A DNA stretch of 64,000 nucleotides from assembly GCF_020447305.1 (NCBI RefSeq), contig NZ_CP095732.1, positions 2,326,501 to 2,390,500 of the forward strand, given 5' to 3'. This DNA is from Abyssibius alkaniclasticus. Its GTDB lineage: Bacteria > Pseudomonadota > Alphaproteobacteria > Rhodobacterales > Rhodobacteraceae. Positions 36,208-45,286 of this stretch are shown one piece after another. The notes beneath the pieces were generated by a model. The model was not told where the DNA came from. It made no database searches and was given only the letters and a program-made list of their open reading frames with translations. Within the stretch, counting starts at the first letter, position 1, and every line of letters begins with the position of its first letter. The position numbers and the translations under genes were made by a program.

Positions 36208-37396
36208 GTTTGCGACCCTTTTCTTGCGCCAGAGCTTCGCCAAATGCGCGCAGGCGCTGCAAGGCATCGGCCAGTTCATCATTCGCGACCGTCAGCGCCA
36301 CGCGCACATGCCCGGCGGCCGATTGCCCGAAACTTTCGCCCGGCATAACCGCAATGCCGGTTTCATCGAGCAATCTATGCGCAAATTCCTGCCCGGAAAG
36401 CCCGGTGGCACGGGCATCAAGCATGGCGAACATGCCGCCATCGGGCGGGGTGAGGGTGATGATATTGCTCCCCTCGAACGCCCTAACGGCCAGTTCGGCG
36501 CGGGCGCGGTAGCGCGCGGCATTGGCGGCCTGAATGTCACTGCCCTTGGTTATGGCGTAAAGCCCGGCCTGTTGCACAAAGGCGGCCAGCCCATAGGTGG
36601 TGTTGGTGGTCAGGTTCATCACGCCGGTGGCCACGGGCTCCGGCCCCACCATCCAGCCAAGGCGAAAGCCGGTCATAACATGGCTTTTGGACAGCGAGCC
36701 AAGGGTGATTGTGCGCTCAGCCATATCCGGCATGGCGCGGGCCGATTTGAAGTTGCCGCGCCAGTCCAGCGTGTCATACACCTCGTCCGAGATCAGCCAC
36801 AGGTCGTGTTTTTTGCAAATTTCAACGATCCGCCCCAGTGTTTCGGGGCCATAGGCCACGCCGGTCGGGTTGTTGGGCGCGTTGATCAGCAGCAATTTGG
36901 CCTTTGGCGCTACGGTTTCGAGCGCATCGAAATCGGGCTGGAACCCGTCTTCGGGGCGTGCGGGAATGGCGTGGGGAATGGCGCCAGCCGCGCGGATCGT
37001 GCCGGGGTAGGTGGCGTAGTAAGGGTCGATGAACAGGGCGGTATCGCCGGTATCGCACAAAGCCATGAGCGCGGAAAACAATGCCGCTTGCCCGCCATTT
37101 GTTACGGCAACATTTTCGGCCGTCGTCGCTATGCCCGTGCGCTCCTGCACCCGCGCCGCAATGGCGCTGCGCAACTCCAGCGTGCCGTTCACCGCGGTGT
37201 AGCGCGTATGGCCCGCCGCCGCACTTTCAGCCAGTGCGGCAATGATGGCCGGGTCGGTTGGTGCATCATGGTCGCCCACGGTAAGGTTGATCACCTTTTG
37301 CCCGGCAGCCTTCATTTCGCGCGCACGGTAATACACTTCCCAGCCGTCCGAGCCTGCGGGGCCGTTGATGCCAAGTATGCGGTTGGAAAGTTTCAT
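36200..37396 (-). CDS. PLP-dependent aminotransferase, class I/II
   Basis: A 398-residue fold-type I aminotransferase. It shows NLTVGDHDAPTD, VTNGGQAALFSALMA, INAPNNPTGVAYG, ISDEVYDTLDW and the PLP Lys in SLSKSHVMTGFRLGWMVG. The substrate is not evident; AspC/AlaT-like members use many acceptors. It is sandwiched between two FAD-GcvT dehydrogenases, with overlaps on both sides (ATGA upstream, 8 bases downstream). It may therefore handle glycine, glyoxylate or another amino acid formed by the pathway. ATG 37396 is chosen over the frame open to 37426. Confidence 0.88.
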   Translation of the reverse strand: MKLSNRILGINGPAGSDGWEVYYRAREMKAAGQKVINLTVGDHDAPTDPAIIAALAESAAAGHTRYTAVNGTLELRSAIAARVQERTGIATTAENVAVTNGGQAALFSALMALCDTGDTALFIDPYYATYPGTIRAAGAIPHAIPARPEDGFQPDFDALETVAPKAKLLLINAPNNPTGVAYGPETLGRIVEICKKHDLWLISDEVYDTLDWRGNFKSARAMPDMAERTITLGSLSKSHVMTGFRLGWMVGPEPVATGVMNLTTNTTYGLAAFVQQAGLYAITKGSDIQAANAARYRARAELAVRAFEGSNIITLTPPDGGMFAMLDARATGLSGQEFAHRLLDETGIAVMPGESFGQSAAGHVRVALTVANDELADALQRLRAFGEALAQEKGRKHG

Positions 37397-39840
37397 GCGC
37401 GCAGTCTTTCGTTTGCAGGGTCCCATAGCGGTTGGTCGGGTTGAACCACGGCAGCGCAGCGCTGGCCATAGATATCAACCTCGAGTGCTGTGCCGGGTGT
37501 CGCCAGATCGGCGCGCACCATGCCAAGCGCGATCGAGCCGTTCACGCGGTAGCCCCAGCCGCCCGAAGTGGTTTCGCCCACGACCTGACCATCGTGCCAG
37601 AGGGTCGACATATAGGGCGCATCGGCATCGCCGGCCTCGACCAGCAGGGTTACAAAACGCTTGCCCGGCCCGCGCTGGAATTCGGCGGCAAGCGCCGCCT
37701 TGCCGGGGAAGTCGGCGGCTTTATCGAGTTTCACAAACCGGTCGAGCCCGCCCTGGTAAAGGGTGTAATCGCTTGAAAGGTCGCCCTTCCAGGCGCGATA
37801 GCCCTTTTCGAGCCGCAAGGAATTGAGCGCGAACATGCCAAAGGGTTTGGCACCCGCGGCGGTGACCGCATCCCAGATGGCGGGGGCGTCATCCACCCCG
37901 CAATGCAGCTCCCAGCCCAATTCACCCGCGAAAGAGACCCGCACCAAAGCACAGGGTTTATCGGCGACATGGGTATGCTCCTGCACCGAAAGCCAGGGCA
38001 GGCTCAGGTTGCCATCGGTAAGCGGTGCAAGGATATCGCGCGCTTTCGGGCCGGTCAGAAGCAGGCACTCGGCCACATGGCTATGGTCGGAAACCACAAT
38101 GCCCTTTGGTGCATTGCGCGACAAAAGCTCGCCATCATGCCATTGCGCGGTGCCAGCGGTGATCAGCCCGACATGGTCATCGCCATGCACCATGACCGAC
38201 ATTTCGGTCATGATCCGGCCCCGCCTGTCGGGGAAATAGGCCAGCCCGATGCGCCCAGCGCGTGGCAGGGCCGAGGCGGTGAGGCTGTCGACATAGGCGC
38301 GCGCGCCCGGCCCCTGCACCTGAAGGCGGCTGAAGCCTGAAATGGCCAGCACACCGCAGCCATCGCGCACGGCTTCGCATTCTTCCTTGATGCGCGGCGC
38401 CCAAGGGCCGTTGCGGCCCCATGTCTGGGTTGCGTCCCAGCCTGTGTCATCGCCGGGTCTGGCAAACCAGTTGGCACGTTCCCAGCCGTTATAGGCGCCG
38501 AATTGCGCCCCCGCATCGGCAAGGCGCGAATGGAGCGTGGAAAGGCGTTTGTCTGCCCCGGCTGGCCAGCGCGCATGGGGAAAGTGCATTCCGTATTCGT
38601 GGCCGTAAACCTCTTTGCCCTTGGCCACGCAATAGTCGTGGTCGGCATAGCCGGTAAAGCGGCGGGGGTCGCAGCTCCACATATCCCATTCGGTGGCGCC
38701 CTCTGTCACCCATTCGGCCAGCACCTTGCCCGCGCCGCCCCCCTGGGCAATGCCAAAGGTGAACACGCAGGCCTCGAAGGCATTGGGCACACCGGGCATG
38801 GGGCCAATCAGCGGGTTGCCATCGGGCGCATAGGGAATTGGGCCGTTGATTACCTTGGAAATGCCCGCCGAGCCCAGCAGCGGCACGCGCGCCATCGCAT
38901 CTTCGATATAGCTTTCTAGCCGGTCAAGGTCATCGGGATAGAGTTGAAAGCTGAAATCCTCGGGCATCGGGTCGTTCGGGTCGGCCCAATGGGCTTTGCA
39001 ATTCCGCTCGTATGGGCCAAGGTTGAAGCCGGTCTTTTCCTGGCGGAGGTAGTAGGACACATCGACATCCCGCAGCAGCGGAAGCTTCTTGCCATGTTCC
39101 GCGCTCCAGGCTGCAATTTCGGGAATTTCCTCGCTTAGCAGATACTGGTGGCTCATCACCATCATCGGCACACGGCGGCCACCATAGGGGCGGAACCATT
39201 CGCCCACGCGCTGCGCGTAATAGCCAGCGGCATTGACAACATATTCACAACGGATATCGCCCTTTTCGGTATGCACGATCCATTCGCCGTTGTCGCGCGA
39301 AACGCCGGTGGCGGGGGTGAAGCGCAAAATCTTCGCCCCCATATCGCGTGCGCCCTTGGCCAGAGCCTGGGTTAGCTGCGCGGGGTCGATATCGCCATCG
39401 GCCGGGTCATAGAGCGCGCCTTGCAGATCGTGTGTTTCAAGAAAGGGGTATTTCGCCTGAATTTCGTCAACACCCAGAATTTCAAGCTTCATGCCCTGAT
39501 ACTGGCCCATGCCACGGGCGCGCTGGAATTCCTGCATCCGCGCGCGCGAATGCGCCAGCCGGACAGAGCCGGTAACATGGTAGTTCATCGGGTAATCCAC
39601 CGCCTCGCCCAGGCCACGGTAAAGCTCGGTTGAATAGCGCTGCATGTTCATGATCGACCAACTGGTTGAAAATGTGGGCACATTGCCCGCCGCGTGCCAT
39701 GTGCTGCCCGCGGTCAACTCGTTCTTTTCAAGCAGCACGCAATCGGTCCACCCCGCCTTGGCCAGATGGTAAAGCGACGATGTGCCAACCGCGCCGCCGC
39801 CAATGATAACAACCCGTGCCGTTGTTGGGAAATCGCTCAT
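37393..39840 (-). CDS. FAD-dependent dehydrogenase with GcvT domain (dimethylglycine/sarcosine dehydrogenase type), copy 1
   Basis: An 815-residue paralogue of the 33763-36207 product with the same architecture. The N-terminal FAD domain has ARVVIIGGGAVGTSSLYHLA and STWHAAG (candidate covalent-FAD His). The C-terminal GcvT domain has CALVRVSFAGELGWELHCG and LNSLRLEKGYRAWKGDL. The active-site surroundings differ (NVPTFSTSWSI against LIGQLRSSANM after the shared His), suggesting different methylated substrates for the two copies. GAAAGG precedes ATG 39840; the frame open to 40137 is spurious. It lies 11 bases after the LysE gene. Confidence 0.9.
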   Translation of the reverse strand: MSDFPTTARVVIIGGGAVGTSSLYHLAKAGWTDCVLLEKNELTAGSTWHAAGNVPTFSTSWSIMNMQRYSTELYRGLGEAVDYPMNYHVTGSVRLAHSRARMQEFQRARGMGQYQGMKLEILGVDEIQAKYPFLETHDLQGALYDPADGDIDPAQLTQALAKGARDMGAKILRFTPATGVSRDNGEWIVHTEKGDIRCEYVVNAAGYYAQRVGEWFRPYGGRRVPMMVMSHQYLLSEEIPEIAAWSAEHGKKLPLLRDVDVSYYLRQEKTGFNLGPYERNCKAHWADPNDPMPEDFSFQLYPDDLDRLESYIEDAMARVPLLGSAGISKVINGPIPYAPDGNPLIGPMPGVPNAFEACVFTFGIAQGGGAGKVLAEWVTEGATEWDMWSCDPRRFTGYADHDYCVAKGKEVYGHEYGMHFPHARWPAGADKRLSTLHSRLADAGAQFGAYNGWERANWFARPGDDTGWDATQTWGRNGPWAPRIKEECEAVRDGCGVLAISGFSRLQVQGPGARAYVDSLTASALPRAGRIGLAYFPDRRGRIMTEMSVMVHGDDHVGLITAGTAQWHDGELLSRNAPKGIVVSDHSHVAECLLLTGPKARDILAPLTDGNLSLPWLSVQEHTHVADKPCALVRVSFAGELGWELHCGVDDAPAIWDAVTAAGAKPFGMFALNSLRLEKGYRAWKGDLSSDYTLYQGGLDRFVKLDKAADFPGKAALAAEFQRGPGKRFVTLLVEAGDADAPYMSTLWHDGQVVGETTSGGWGYRVNGSIALGMVRADLATPGTALEVDIYGQRCAAVVQPDQPLWDPANERLRA

Positions 39841-39851
39841 ATCTGCGCCTT

Positions 39852-40472
39852 TCAGTTGAATGCCAGACGGGCTGCAAGCCCGCCGAAAATGAGTGAGGAG
39901 AGCCGGTTCATCAGCCGCATCCGGGTGCGCAACGCCCCGCCGAACAGCCCGGCCAGAGCGCCATAGCCGCTGGTGATTATCAGCCCGGTGGCGGTAAAGA
40001 TCAGCCCCAGCCAAAGCATTTGTTGCCAGATCGGCCCGGCCTCGGGCGCTGTGAATTGCGGCAGTAGCGCCATGATGAACAGCGCCACCTTGGGGTTCAG
40101 CAAATTGGTCAGAAACCCGCGCCGCAGGGCAGGCCAAAGCCGCGCGCGGCCCCGTGCAGCGGCCTCGGGTCGGGCGTGCCAGCTTTGCCAGGCCAGCACC
40201 AGCAGATAGGCCGCCCCCGCATAGCGCAATATGTCATAGCCATAGGGCAGGGCGATGATGACAGCCGAAACGCCCACAACCGCCAGCGCCACATGCGCAA
40301 GGCTGCCAAGGCCAATGCCAACGGCCGCCGCAATGCCCGCGCGCCAGCCCCCCGCCATGCCACTGGCCGTGGCAAACAGCACATCGGCCCCCGGGGTCAG
40401 GTTCAGCAAAATGCCTGCCCCCAGAAAGGTGGCAATGGTCAATCCATCCATTGCGAGCAGGGTTTCAAACAT
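39852..40472 (-). CDS. LysE-family translocator
   Basis: A 206-residue inner-membrane exporter with about six helices: FLGAGILLNLTPGADVLFATASGMAGG (the LysE/RhtB N-terminal signature NxxPGPD-like), GVGIGLGSLAHVALAVVG-type second helix, and FLTNLLNPKVALFIMALLPQF. Likely exports an amino acid or amine intermediate, perhaps to relieve accumulation during methylamine breakdown. ATG 40472 overlaps the upstream GFA gene by 8 bases; the longer frame to 40811 covers that gene. Confidence 0.9.
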   Translation of the reverse strand: MFETLLAMDGLTIATFLGAGILLNLTPGADVLFATASGMAGGWRAGIAAAVGIGLGSLAHVALAVVGVSAVIIALPYGYDILRYAGAAYLLVLAWQSWHARPEAAARGRARLWPALRRGFLTNLLNPKVALFIMALLPQFTAPEAGPIWQQMLWLGLIFTATGLIITSGYGALAGLFGGALRTRMRLMNRLSSLIFGGLAARLAFN

Positions 40473-40851
40473 GGCCTGCCCCGGAATGCTGCGTTTCGTT
40501 GGCCGGAATCCTGTAGTAGTCGCCCGTGTTGGCGCAATAGATATGCGCTGAAAGCTTGCGCCCCGTCGGCCCGTCGATTGCGCCCGCTTCGACCGAAATC
40601 GCACCATCGGGCGCGCGAAAATAGAGGCTGCTGCCGCAGCTTGTGCAAAAGCCGCGCGTGCCGCCACCGGCGCTTGCATACTCACCAACAGCAGCGCGCG
40701 CCTGCCAGCGAATGCCCGCCACATCAAGCGATGCCGCATAATGCCCCGATGTCTTGCGGCACTGGCTGCAATGACAGGCGATGATGCCTTGCGCAGCACC
40801 TTCCAGCGCAAAGCGGTTTGCCCCGCACAGGCAGGAAGCGATTAGCTGCAT
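40465..40851 (-). CDS. GFA/CENP-V family protein, second copy
   Basis: A 128-residue zinc protein of the glutathione-dependent formaldehyde-activating family: CLCGANRF, CHCSQCRKTSGHY, FCTSCGSSLYFR and the ending HIYCANTGDYY. All zinc-binding Cys pairs are visible. Formaldehyde is a likely by-product of N-demethylation, so a role in formaldehyde or glutathione-adduct handling is plausible, although many GFA proteins have no proven activity. Overlaps the preceding GFA gene by 10 bases. Confidence 0.9.
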   Translation of the reverse strand: MQLIASCLCGANRFALEGAAQGIIACHCSQCRKTSGHYAASLDVAGIRWQARAAVGEYASAGGGTRGFCTSCGSSLYFRAPDGAISVEAGAIDGPTGRKLSAHIYCANTGDYYRIPANETQHSGAGHV

Positions 40852-41216
40852 GGCACGCCATCCTCGATATCGTAATAATCGCCCTTGTCCGCGCAATAGA
40901 TATGCTTGGCGGTGGTCATGCCGGTTGGCCCGTCGAACGCGCCGCTGGAAATAGACATGCGCGGCTCGTCCTCGGGCTTCCAGAACAGGGTTGCGCCGCA
41001 TTGCCCGCAAAAGCCGCGCTGCGCCTTGGCTGAGGAGCGATACCATTTCAGCCCATCGGCGCGCGTTATGCTCAGCGCCTCTTTGGGCACCGAGGTTGCG
41101 CTCCAGTAATGGCCGGAAACCTTTCGGCATTGCGTGCAATGGCAGGCAACCGATGGGCGCAGCGGGCCGGTGGTTTCAAACGTAACCGCGCCGCAAAGGC
41201 AGGACCCTTTGTGCAT
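40842..41216 (-). CDS. GFA/CENP-V family protein, first copy
   Basis: A 124-residue paralogue of the next gene, with CLCGAVTFE, CHCTQCRKVSGHYW, FCGQCGATLFWK and HIYCADKGDYYDI. Start choice: ATG 41216 has GGAGG 5 bases upstream and gives MHKGSC. An in-frame ATG at 41228 overlaps the regulator stop (TGATG) and would add four residues. Tandem duplication of GFA genes beside demethylating enzymes supports a one-carbon detoxification role. Confidence 0.9.
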   Translation of the reverse strand: MHKGSCLCGAVTFETTGPLRPSVACHCTQCRKVSGHYWSATSVPKEALSITRADGLKWYRSSAKAQRGFCGQCGATLFWKPEDEPRMSISSGAFDGPTGMTTAKHIYCADKGDYYDIEDGVPCS

Positions 41217-41227
41217 ATTTCCCTCCA

Positions 41228-41794
41228 TCAATAAACCGGCGGTGAAATGACCCAGATCGCCACGGCGGGCGCATCATGGGGGTTGGCCCAGCGGTGTGGC
41301 TCGCCGCGAATGCGAAAGCTGTCGCCGGGGTTCAGGTGGAATTCATGCGCGCCAATCCACACCGTTAGCCGCCCGGAGACCAGATAGCCCACCTCTTGCG
41401 TGGCGCGCGTCTGGAATTCGGGCAGCAACGAGCCGGGCAGGAAGGTAGAGCGCACAACCTCGAAATCATCGGTCAGGTCGGGAGAGAGGAGTTCCTCGAT
41501 CAACCCCGCCTCGCCCGAGCCAATGGGCCGCCGCGCCCCGGCGCGCACCACGAAGCCAGCCTCGCCCGCAGGGGCGGTGGATTGGCCGAAGAACATGGAG
41601 AGCGGCACGCCAAAGGCACTGGCAAAGCGGCGCAGGTCTTCGATTGATGGGCTGGAGATATCGCGCTCCACCTGGCTGATCCAGCCAACCGAACGGCCCA
41701 GCGTTGCCGCCAGATCGACCAAAGTCACACCGCGCGATTTGCGCAAGGTGCGCAGATCGGCCCCAAGTGACTGCGATGGCGAAACAGCGTTCAT
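41228..41794 (-). CDS. XRE-family regulator with cupin domain
   Basis: A 188-residue regulator: an N-terminal helix-turn-helix (LRTLRKSRGVTLVDLAATLGRSVGWISQVER, about 14-45) and a C-terminal cupin (GYLVSGRLTVWIGAHEFHLNPGDSFRI, with HRWANPHDAP). This PuuR-like architecture usually senses an amine or amino acid through the cupin. It is the first gene of the minus-strand methylated-amine operon and has a perfect 25-base palindrome just upstream, so autoregulation is likely. Confidence 0.9.
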   Translation of the reverse strand: MNAVSPSQSLGADLRTLRKSRGVTLVDLAATLGRSVGWISQVERDISSPSIEDLRRFASAFGVPLSMFFGQSTAPAGEAGFVVRAGARRPIGSGEAGLIEELLSPDLTDDFEVVRSTFLPGSLLPEFQTRATQEVGYLVSGRLTVWIGAHEFHLNPGDSFRIRGEPHRWANPHDAPAVAIWVISPPVY

Positions 41795-41804
41795 GGCCCG
41801 CCCC

Positions 41805-41829
41805 GTGAAATTATGCCCGATAATTTCAC
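41805..41829. promoter_or_regulatory. Perfect palindromic operator upstream of the XRE-cupin gene
   Basis: GTGAAATTAT-GCCCG-ATAATTTCAC: two perfect 10-base arms with a 5-base spacer, ending 11 bases before the regulator start. The position (between promoter and start) fits repression by the XRE-cupin protein itself. The rest of the 233-base spacer to cysS holds a short hairpin at 41953-41969 and no gene. Confidence 0.7.
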
Positions 41830-42027
41830 GCAGATTCGCACGCGCCTAGCAAGAAAAATCGCACCGCACACGGCGGCTATTGATTTCGGGCGCGCGCCAG
41901 CGCATAAGCGGGCTATGGGAACCGCAACCTGCATTATTTGCATCTGCATTACCCGCTAGGTTTTAGCGGCGGTTCTCGTATTTCCAGATGAAAATGCCAG
42001 CCCGCCGCGCAACGCGCAGGATAGGCT

Positions 42028-43422
42028 ATGACGATCACGCTTTACGACACCAAGGCCCGCAAGAAACGCCCGTTTGTGCCGCTGGATGCGAAAAACGTGC
42101 GCATGTATGTCTGCGGCCCCACGGTCTATGACCGTGCGCATCTGGGCAATGCGCGGCCCGTTGTGGTGTTTGATGTCCTGTATCGCCTGCTGCGCCATAC
42201 CTACGGCGAAGCCCATGTCACCTATGTGCGCAATTTCACCGATATCGATGACAAGATCAATGCGCGTGCGGCCGAAAGCGGGCGCAACATTGGCGAGATT
42301 ACGGCGGAAACAACCCAGTGGTATCTGGAGGACATGGCCGCAATCGGCGCGCTGGCGCCAAACCAGATGCCCCGCGCCACGGCCTATGTCGGGCAGATGA
42401 AGGAGATGATTGCGAGGCTGATCGCCGCAGGCCATGCCTATGAGGCCGAAGGCCATGTGCTGTTCGCGGTCGATAGCTGGCGTGCGCATTACGGCAAACT
42501 TTCGGGCCGTTCGGTTGATGATATGATTGCCGGCGCGCGGGTCGAGGTGGCACCCTACAAGCAAAACCCGATGGATTTCGTGCTGTGGAAACCCTCGACC
42601 GATGATCTGCCGGGCTGGGATAGCCCCTGGGGCCGTGGCCGCCCCGGCTGGCATATCGAATGCTCGGCAATGGCCAGGGCGCTGCTGGGTGAGACGTTTG
42701 ACATTCATGGCGGCGGGCTGGATCTGCAATTCCCCCACCACGAGAACGAAATCGCCCAAAGCTGCGCGGCGAACCACACAGATGAAATGGCCCGATACTG
42801 GCTGCATAACGAGATGTTGCAGGTCGAGGGCAAGAAAATGTCCAAATCCCTTGGCAATTTCTTCACCGTGCGCGATTTGCTGGACAAAGGCGTGCCGGGC
42901 GAGGTGATCCGGTTTGTGTTCTTGCAGACGCATTACAGGAAGCCGATGGATTGGACGGAGAAGAAACGTGCTGAGGCTGAGAAGCGTCTTGCTGGCTGGT
43001 ATCGGAAAACCGACGGTGTAAAATCGGGCGTTGTGCCTTCTCGCATTGAGTATTTACTTGGCGATGATCTAAATACAGCCGCAGTTCTGGATGAGATGGT
43101 GCGGCTTTCACCAGCACCACTAAGAGCTGCCATGGATTTGTTAGGCTTCCCGTCAGGAAATGAAGTCGATTGGTTTCGAACAATCGCTGTTGATCTTACG
43201 GGCACTTCAGCGAGCGGCAGTCAGGGACTGTATTCGCGCGAACTTTCGCCATATCTCCTGCGATGGCAGGAGTTGAGAAACGCAAAAGACTTCAAAAATG
43301 CCGACAAGATTAAACAACAGCTAGAACAAGCAGGGCTGAAATTGAAGATCGGAACCGAGGGGCCACATGCTGAGGTGCTCTCCGAGTTCGATATAACTGC
43401 TCTAAAAGAGATCAAACTATGA
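42028..43422 (+). CDS. cysS: Cysteinyl-tRNA synthetase
   Basis: Class I aminoacyl-tRNA synthetase charging tRNA-Cys. The 464-residue protein has [17 protein letters not shown] (HIGH-type motif with the first zinc Cys), [20 protein letters not shown] (zinc His) and the KMSKS motif [10 protein letters not shown]. The first 900 bases have the high-GC codon use of the neighbourhood. From about 42930 the gene turns AT-rich, with TTA, CTA, AGA and AAA codons common. The frame stays open and the end ([20 protein letters not shown]) is a normal CysRS C-terminus, so it looks functional but mosaic. Confidence 0.96.
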   Translation: MTITLYDTKARKKRPFVPLDAKNVRMYVCGPTVYDRAHLGNARPVVVFDVLYRLLRHTYGEAHVTYVRNFTDIDDKINARAAESGRNIGEITAETTQWYLEDMAAIGALAPNQMPRATAYVGQMKEMIARLIAAGHAYEAEGHVLFAVDSWRAHYGKLSGRSVDDMIAGARVEVAPYKQNPMDFVLWKPSTDDLPGWDSPWGRGRPGWHIECSAMARALLGETFDIHGGGLDLQFPHHENEIAQSCAANHTDEMARYWLHNEMLQVEGKKMSKSLGNFFTVRDLLDKGVPGEVIRFVFLQTHYRKPMDWTEKKRAEAEKRLAGWYRKTDGVKSGVVPSRIEYLLGDDLNTAAVLDEMVRLSPAPLRAAMDLLGFPSGNEVDWFRTIAVDLTGTSASGSQGLYSRELSPYLLRWQELRNAKDFKNADKIKQQLEQAGLKLKIGTEGPHAEVLSEFDITALKEIKL

Positions 43423-43438
43423 CCTACATACCACAACA

Positions 43439-43506
43439 GGCCAGCGCCCGAACCGACGGGGAGGGCGTGAAGCGCCCGCCCCGGGGGGGCGGTTCGGGCG
43501 CTGGCC
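43439..43506. repeat. Long inverted repeat after cysS
   Basis: GGCCAGCGCCCGAACCG at 43439-43455 is exactly complementary to 43490-43506, giving a 17-bp stem. The 34-base loop is itself GC-rich, with GGGCG-type inner pairings. It lies in the 235-base spacer between cysS and cimA. It may terminate cysS transcription or be an intergenic mobile palindrome; there is no T-run. Confidence 0.8.
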
Positions 43507-43549
43507 GGGCCAAGAGCCCGACCATTTGGGCCTCTGGGTGCTATGCCGT

Positions 43550-43614
43550 CCCGGGCTTGACCCGGGACCTCGACCCTTTGCGCGCAAGCAGCGAGGCCCC
43601 GGGTCAAGCCCGGG
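43550..43614. repeat. Palindromic intergenic repeat of the CCCGGGCTTGACCCGGG type
   Basis: CCCGGGCTTGACCCGGG followed by ACCTCG (43550-43572) is complementary, with one mismatch, to 43592-43614, giving a 23-bp arm pair around a 19-base loop. Each arm also contains its own small palindrome (CCCGGG twice). Repeats with the core GGGCTTGACCC are widespread between genes in alphaproteobacteria, so this is probably one member of a dispersed family. Confidence 0.75.
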
Positions 43615-43657
43615 GCGGCGTGGGTTATGGGGCATCGGTCAGCGCCACGGTGGCGTT

Positions 43658-45286
43658 ATGACCCGCACCCGCCTTTACCTGTTTGACACCACCTTGCGCG
43701 ATGGGCAGCAAACCCAGGGTGTCGACTTCTCAGCCGATGACAAGCGGCGCATTGCCAGAATGCTCGACACGCTTGGCATTGATTATGTGGAAGGCGGCTG
43801 GCCCGGTGCCAATCCGACCGATAGCGAGTATTTCGCCGCGCCCCCGAAACTGAACCATGCCCGCCATACCGCCTTTGGCATGACCAAGCGGGCAGGGCGG
43901 TCTGCTGCGAATGACGATGTTCTGGCCGCCGTGCTGGATGCCGACACCCCCGCCGTCTGCCTTGTGGGCAAGGCGCATGATTACCATGTCACCACCGCGC
44001 TTGGGGTCACACTCGATGAAAACCTTGCGGCGATTTCCGAATCCTTCGCGCATCTGGCCGGCAAGGGCCGCGAGGCTTTGTTCGATGCCGAACATTTCTT
44101 CGACGGCTATAAAGCCAACCCCGATTATGCGCTGGACTGCCTGAAAGCCGCCTATGAGGCCGGGGCGCGCTGGATCGTGTTATGCGATACCAATGGCGGC
44201 GCGCTGCCGCATGAGATTGCCGCCATCACAAAGGCGGTGATCGCGGCGGGGATTCCGGGTGAAAACCTTGGCATCCACACCCATAACGACACCGAAAACG
44301 CCGTGGCCAACACGCTCGCGGCGGTCGATGCGGGGGTGCGGCAGGTTCAGGGCACGCTGAACGGCCTGGGCGAACGCTGCGGCAATGCCAATCTGACCGC
44401 GCTGATCCCGACGCTGCTGCTCAAGGAACCCTATGCCAGTAAGTATGAGACCGGCGTTTCGCTGGACGCACTTGCCAGCCTGACGCGCATTTCCCGCCAG
44501 CTCGATGATATGCTCAACCGCCTGCCCAACCGCCACGCGGCCTATGTGGGCGCGGCGGCTTTCACCCATAAATCGGGACTTCATGCCAGTGCCATTCTGA
44601 AAGCGCCTGAGACTTACGAACATGTGCCGCCCGATGTGGTTGGCAACCGCCGCTTTGTGCCGATGTCCAACCAGGCGGGCCAGTCCAACCTGCGCGCGCG
44701 GCTGGCAGGGGCGGGGATTGAGGTGGCGGACACAGACCCGGCCTTGGCCGAAATCCTGCGGCAGGTGAAGGCGCGCGAAGACCAGGGCTATGCCTATGAC
44801 GGGGCCGATGCCAGCTTCGAGCTTCTGGCGCGCGATGTGCTGGGCCAGCTTCCGGTATTCTTTGAAATTGAACGCTATCGCGTAACGGTCGAGCGCCGCC
44901 AGAATGCGTTGCGCCGTATGGTCACTGTGTCTGAAGCCGTGGTCGTCGCAAAAATCGCGGGCGAGCGGGTGATATCCGCCTCGGAAAGCCATGCCGCCGA
45001 GGATGATGCCGACCAGGGGCCGGTGAACGCGCTGGCGCTGGCCCTGCGCAAAGACCTTGGCCCCTATCAGGCGCATATCGACGATTTTCATCTGGTCGAT
45101 TTCAAGGTGCGCATTACCAATGGCGGCACCGAGGCGGTGACCCGCGTGTTGATCGACTGCGCCGATAGCAAGGGCAATAGTTGGACGACAGTGGGCGTGT
45201 CGGCCAATATCGTCGATGCCAGCTTTCAGGCGCTGACCGAGGCCATTGTCTGGAAGCTGATCCATGACGGTGTGGCCCCGGCATGA
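43658..45286 (+). CDS. cimA: Citramalate synthase
   Basis: Condenses pyruvate and acetyl-CoA to (R)-citramalate in threonine-independent isoleucine synthesis. The 542-residue protein starts with the HMGL/IPMS signature LYLFDTTLRDGQQTQGVDFS, has IHTHNDTENAVANTLAA and GTLNGLGERCGNANL, and ends in a LeuA-type dimer/allosteric domain (DFKVRITNGGTEAVTRVLIDC). Homologues are also annotated 2-isopropylmalate synthase-like; the length and DTTLRDGQQ motif favour CimA. ATG 43658 is chosen because the sequence before it is intergenic repeat. Confidence 0.9.
   Translation: MTRTRLYLFDTTLRDGQQTQGVDFSADDKRRIARMLDTLGIDYVEGGWPGANPTDSEYFAAPPKLNHARHTAFGMTKRAGRSAANDDVLAAVLDADTPAVCLVGKAHDYHVTTALGVTLDENLAAISESFAHLAGKGREALFDAEHFFDGYKANPDYALDCLKAAYEAGARWIVLCDTNGGALPHEIAAITKAVIAAGIPGENLGIHTHNDTENAVANTLAAVDAGVRQVQGTLNGLGERCGNANLTALIPTLLLKEPYASKYETGVSLDALASLTRISRQLDDMLNRLPNRHAAYVGAAAFTHKSGLHASAILKAPETYEHVPPDVVGNRRFVPMSNQAGQSNLRARLAGAGIEVADTDPALAEILRQVKAREDQGYAYDGADASFELLARDVLGQLPVFFEIERYRVTVERRQNALRRMVTVSEAVVVAKIAGERVISASESHAAEDDADQGPVNALALALRKDLGPYQAHIDDFHLVDFKVRITNGGTEAVTRVLIDCADSKGNSWTTVGVSANIVDASFQALTEAIVWKLIHDGVAPA

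Noticed and set aside
36188-37444. A 418-codon plus-strand frame opposite the aminotransferase
   Set aside because: Same reasoning: the minus strand shows a full class I/II aminotransferase with PLP Lys.
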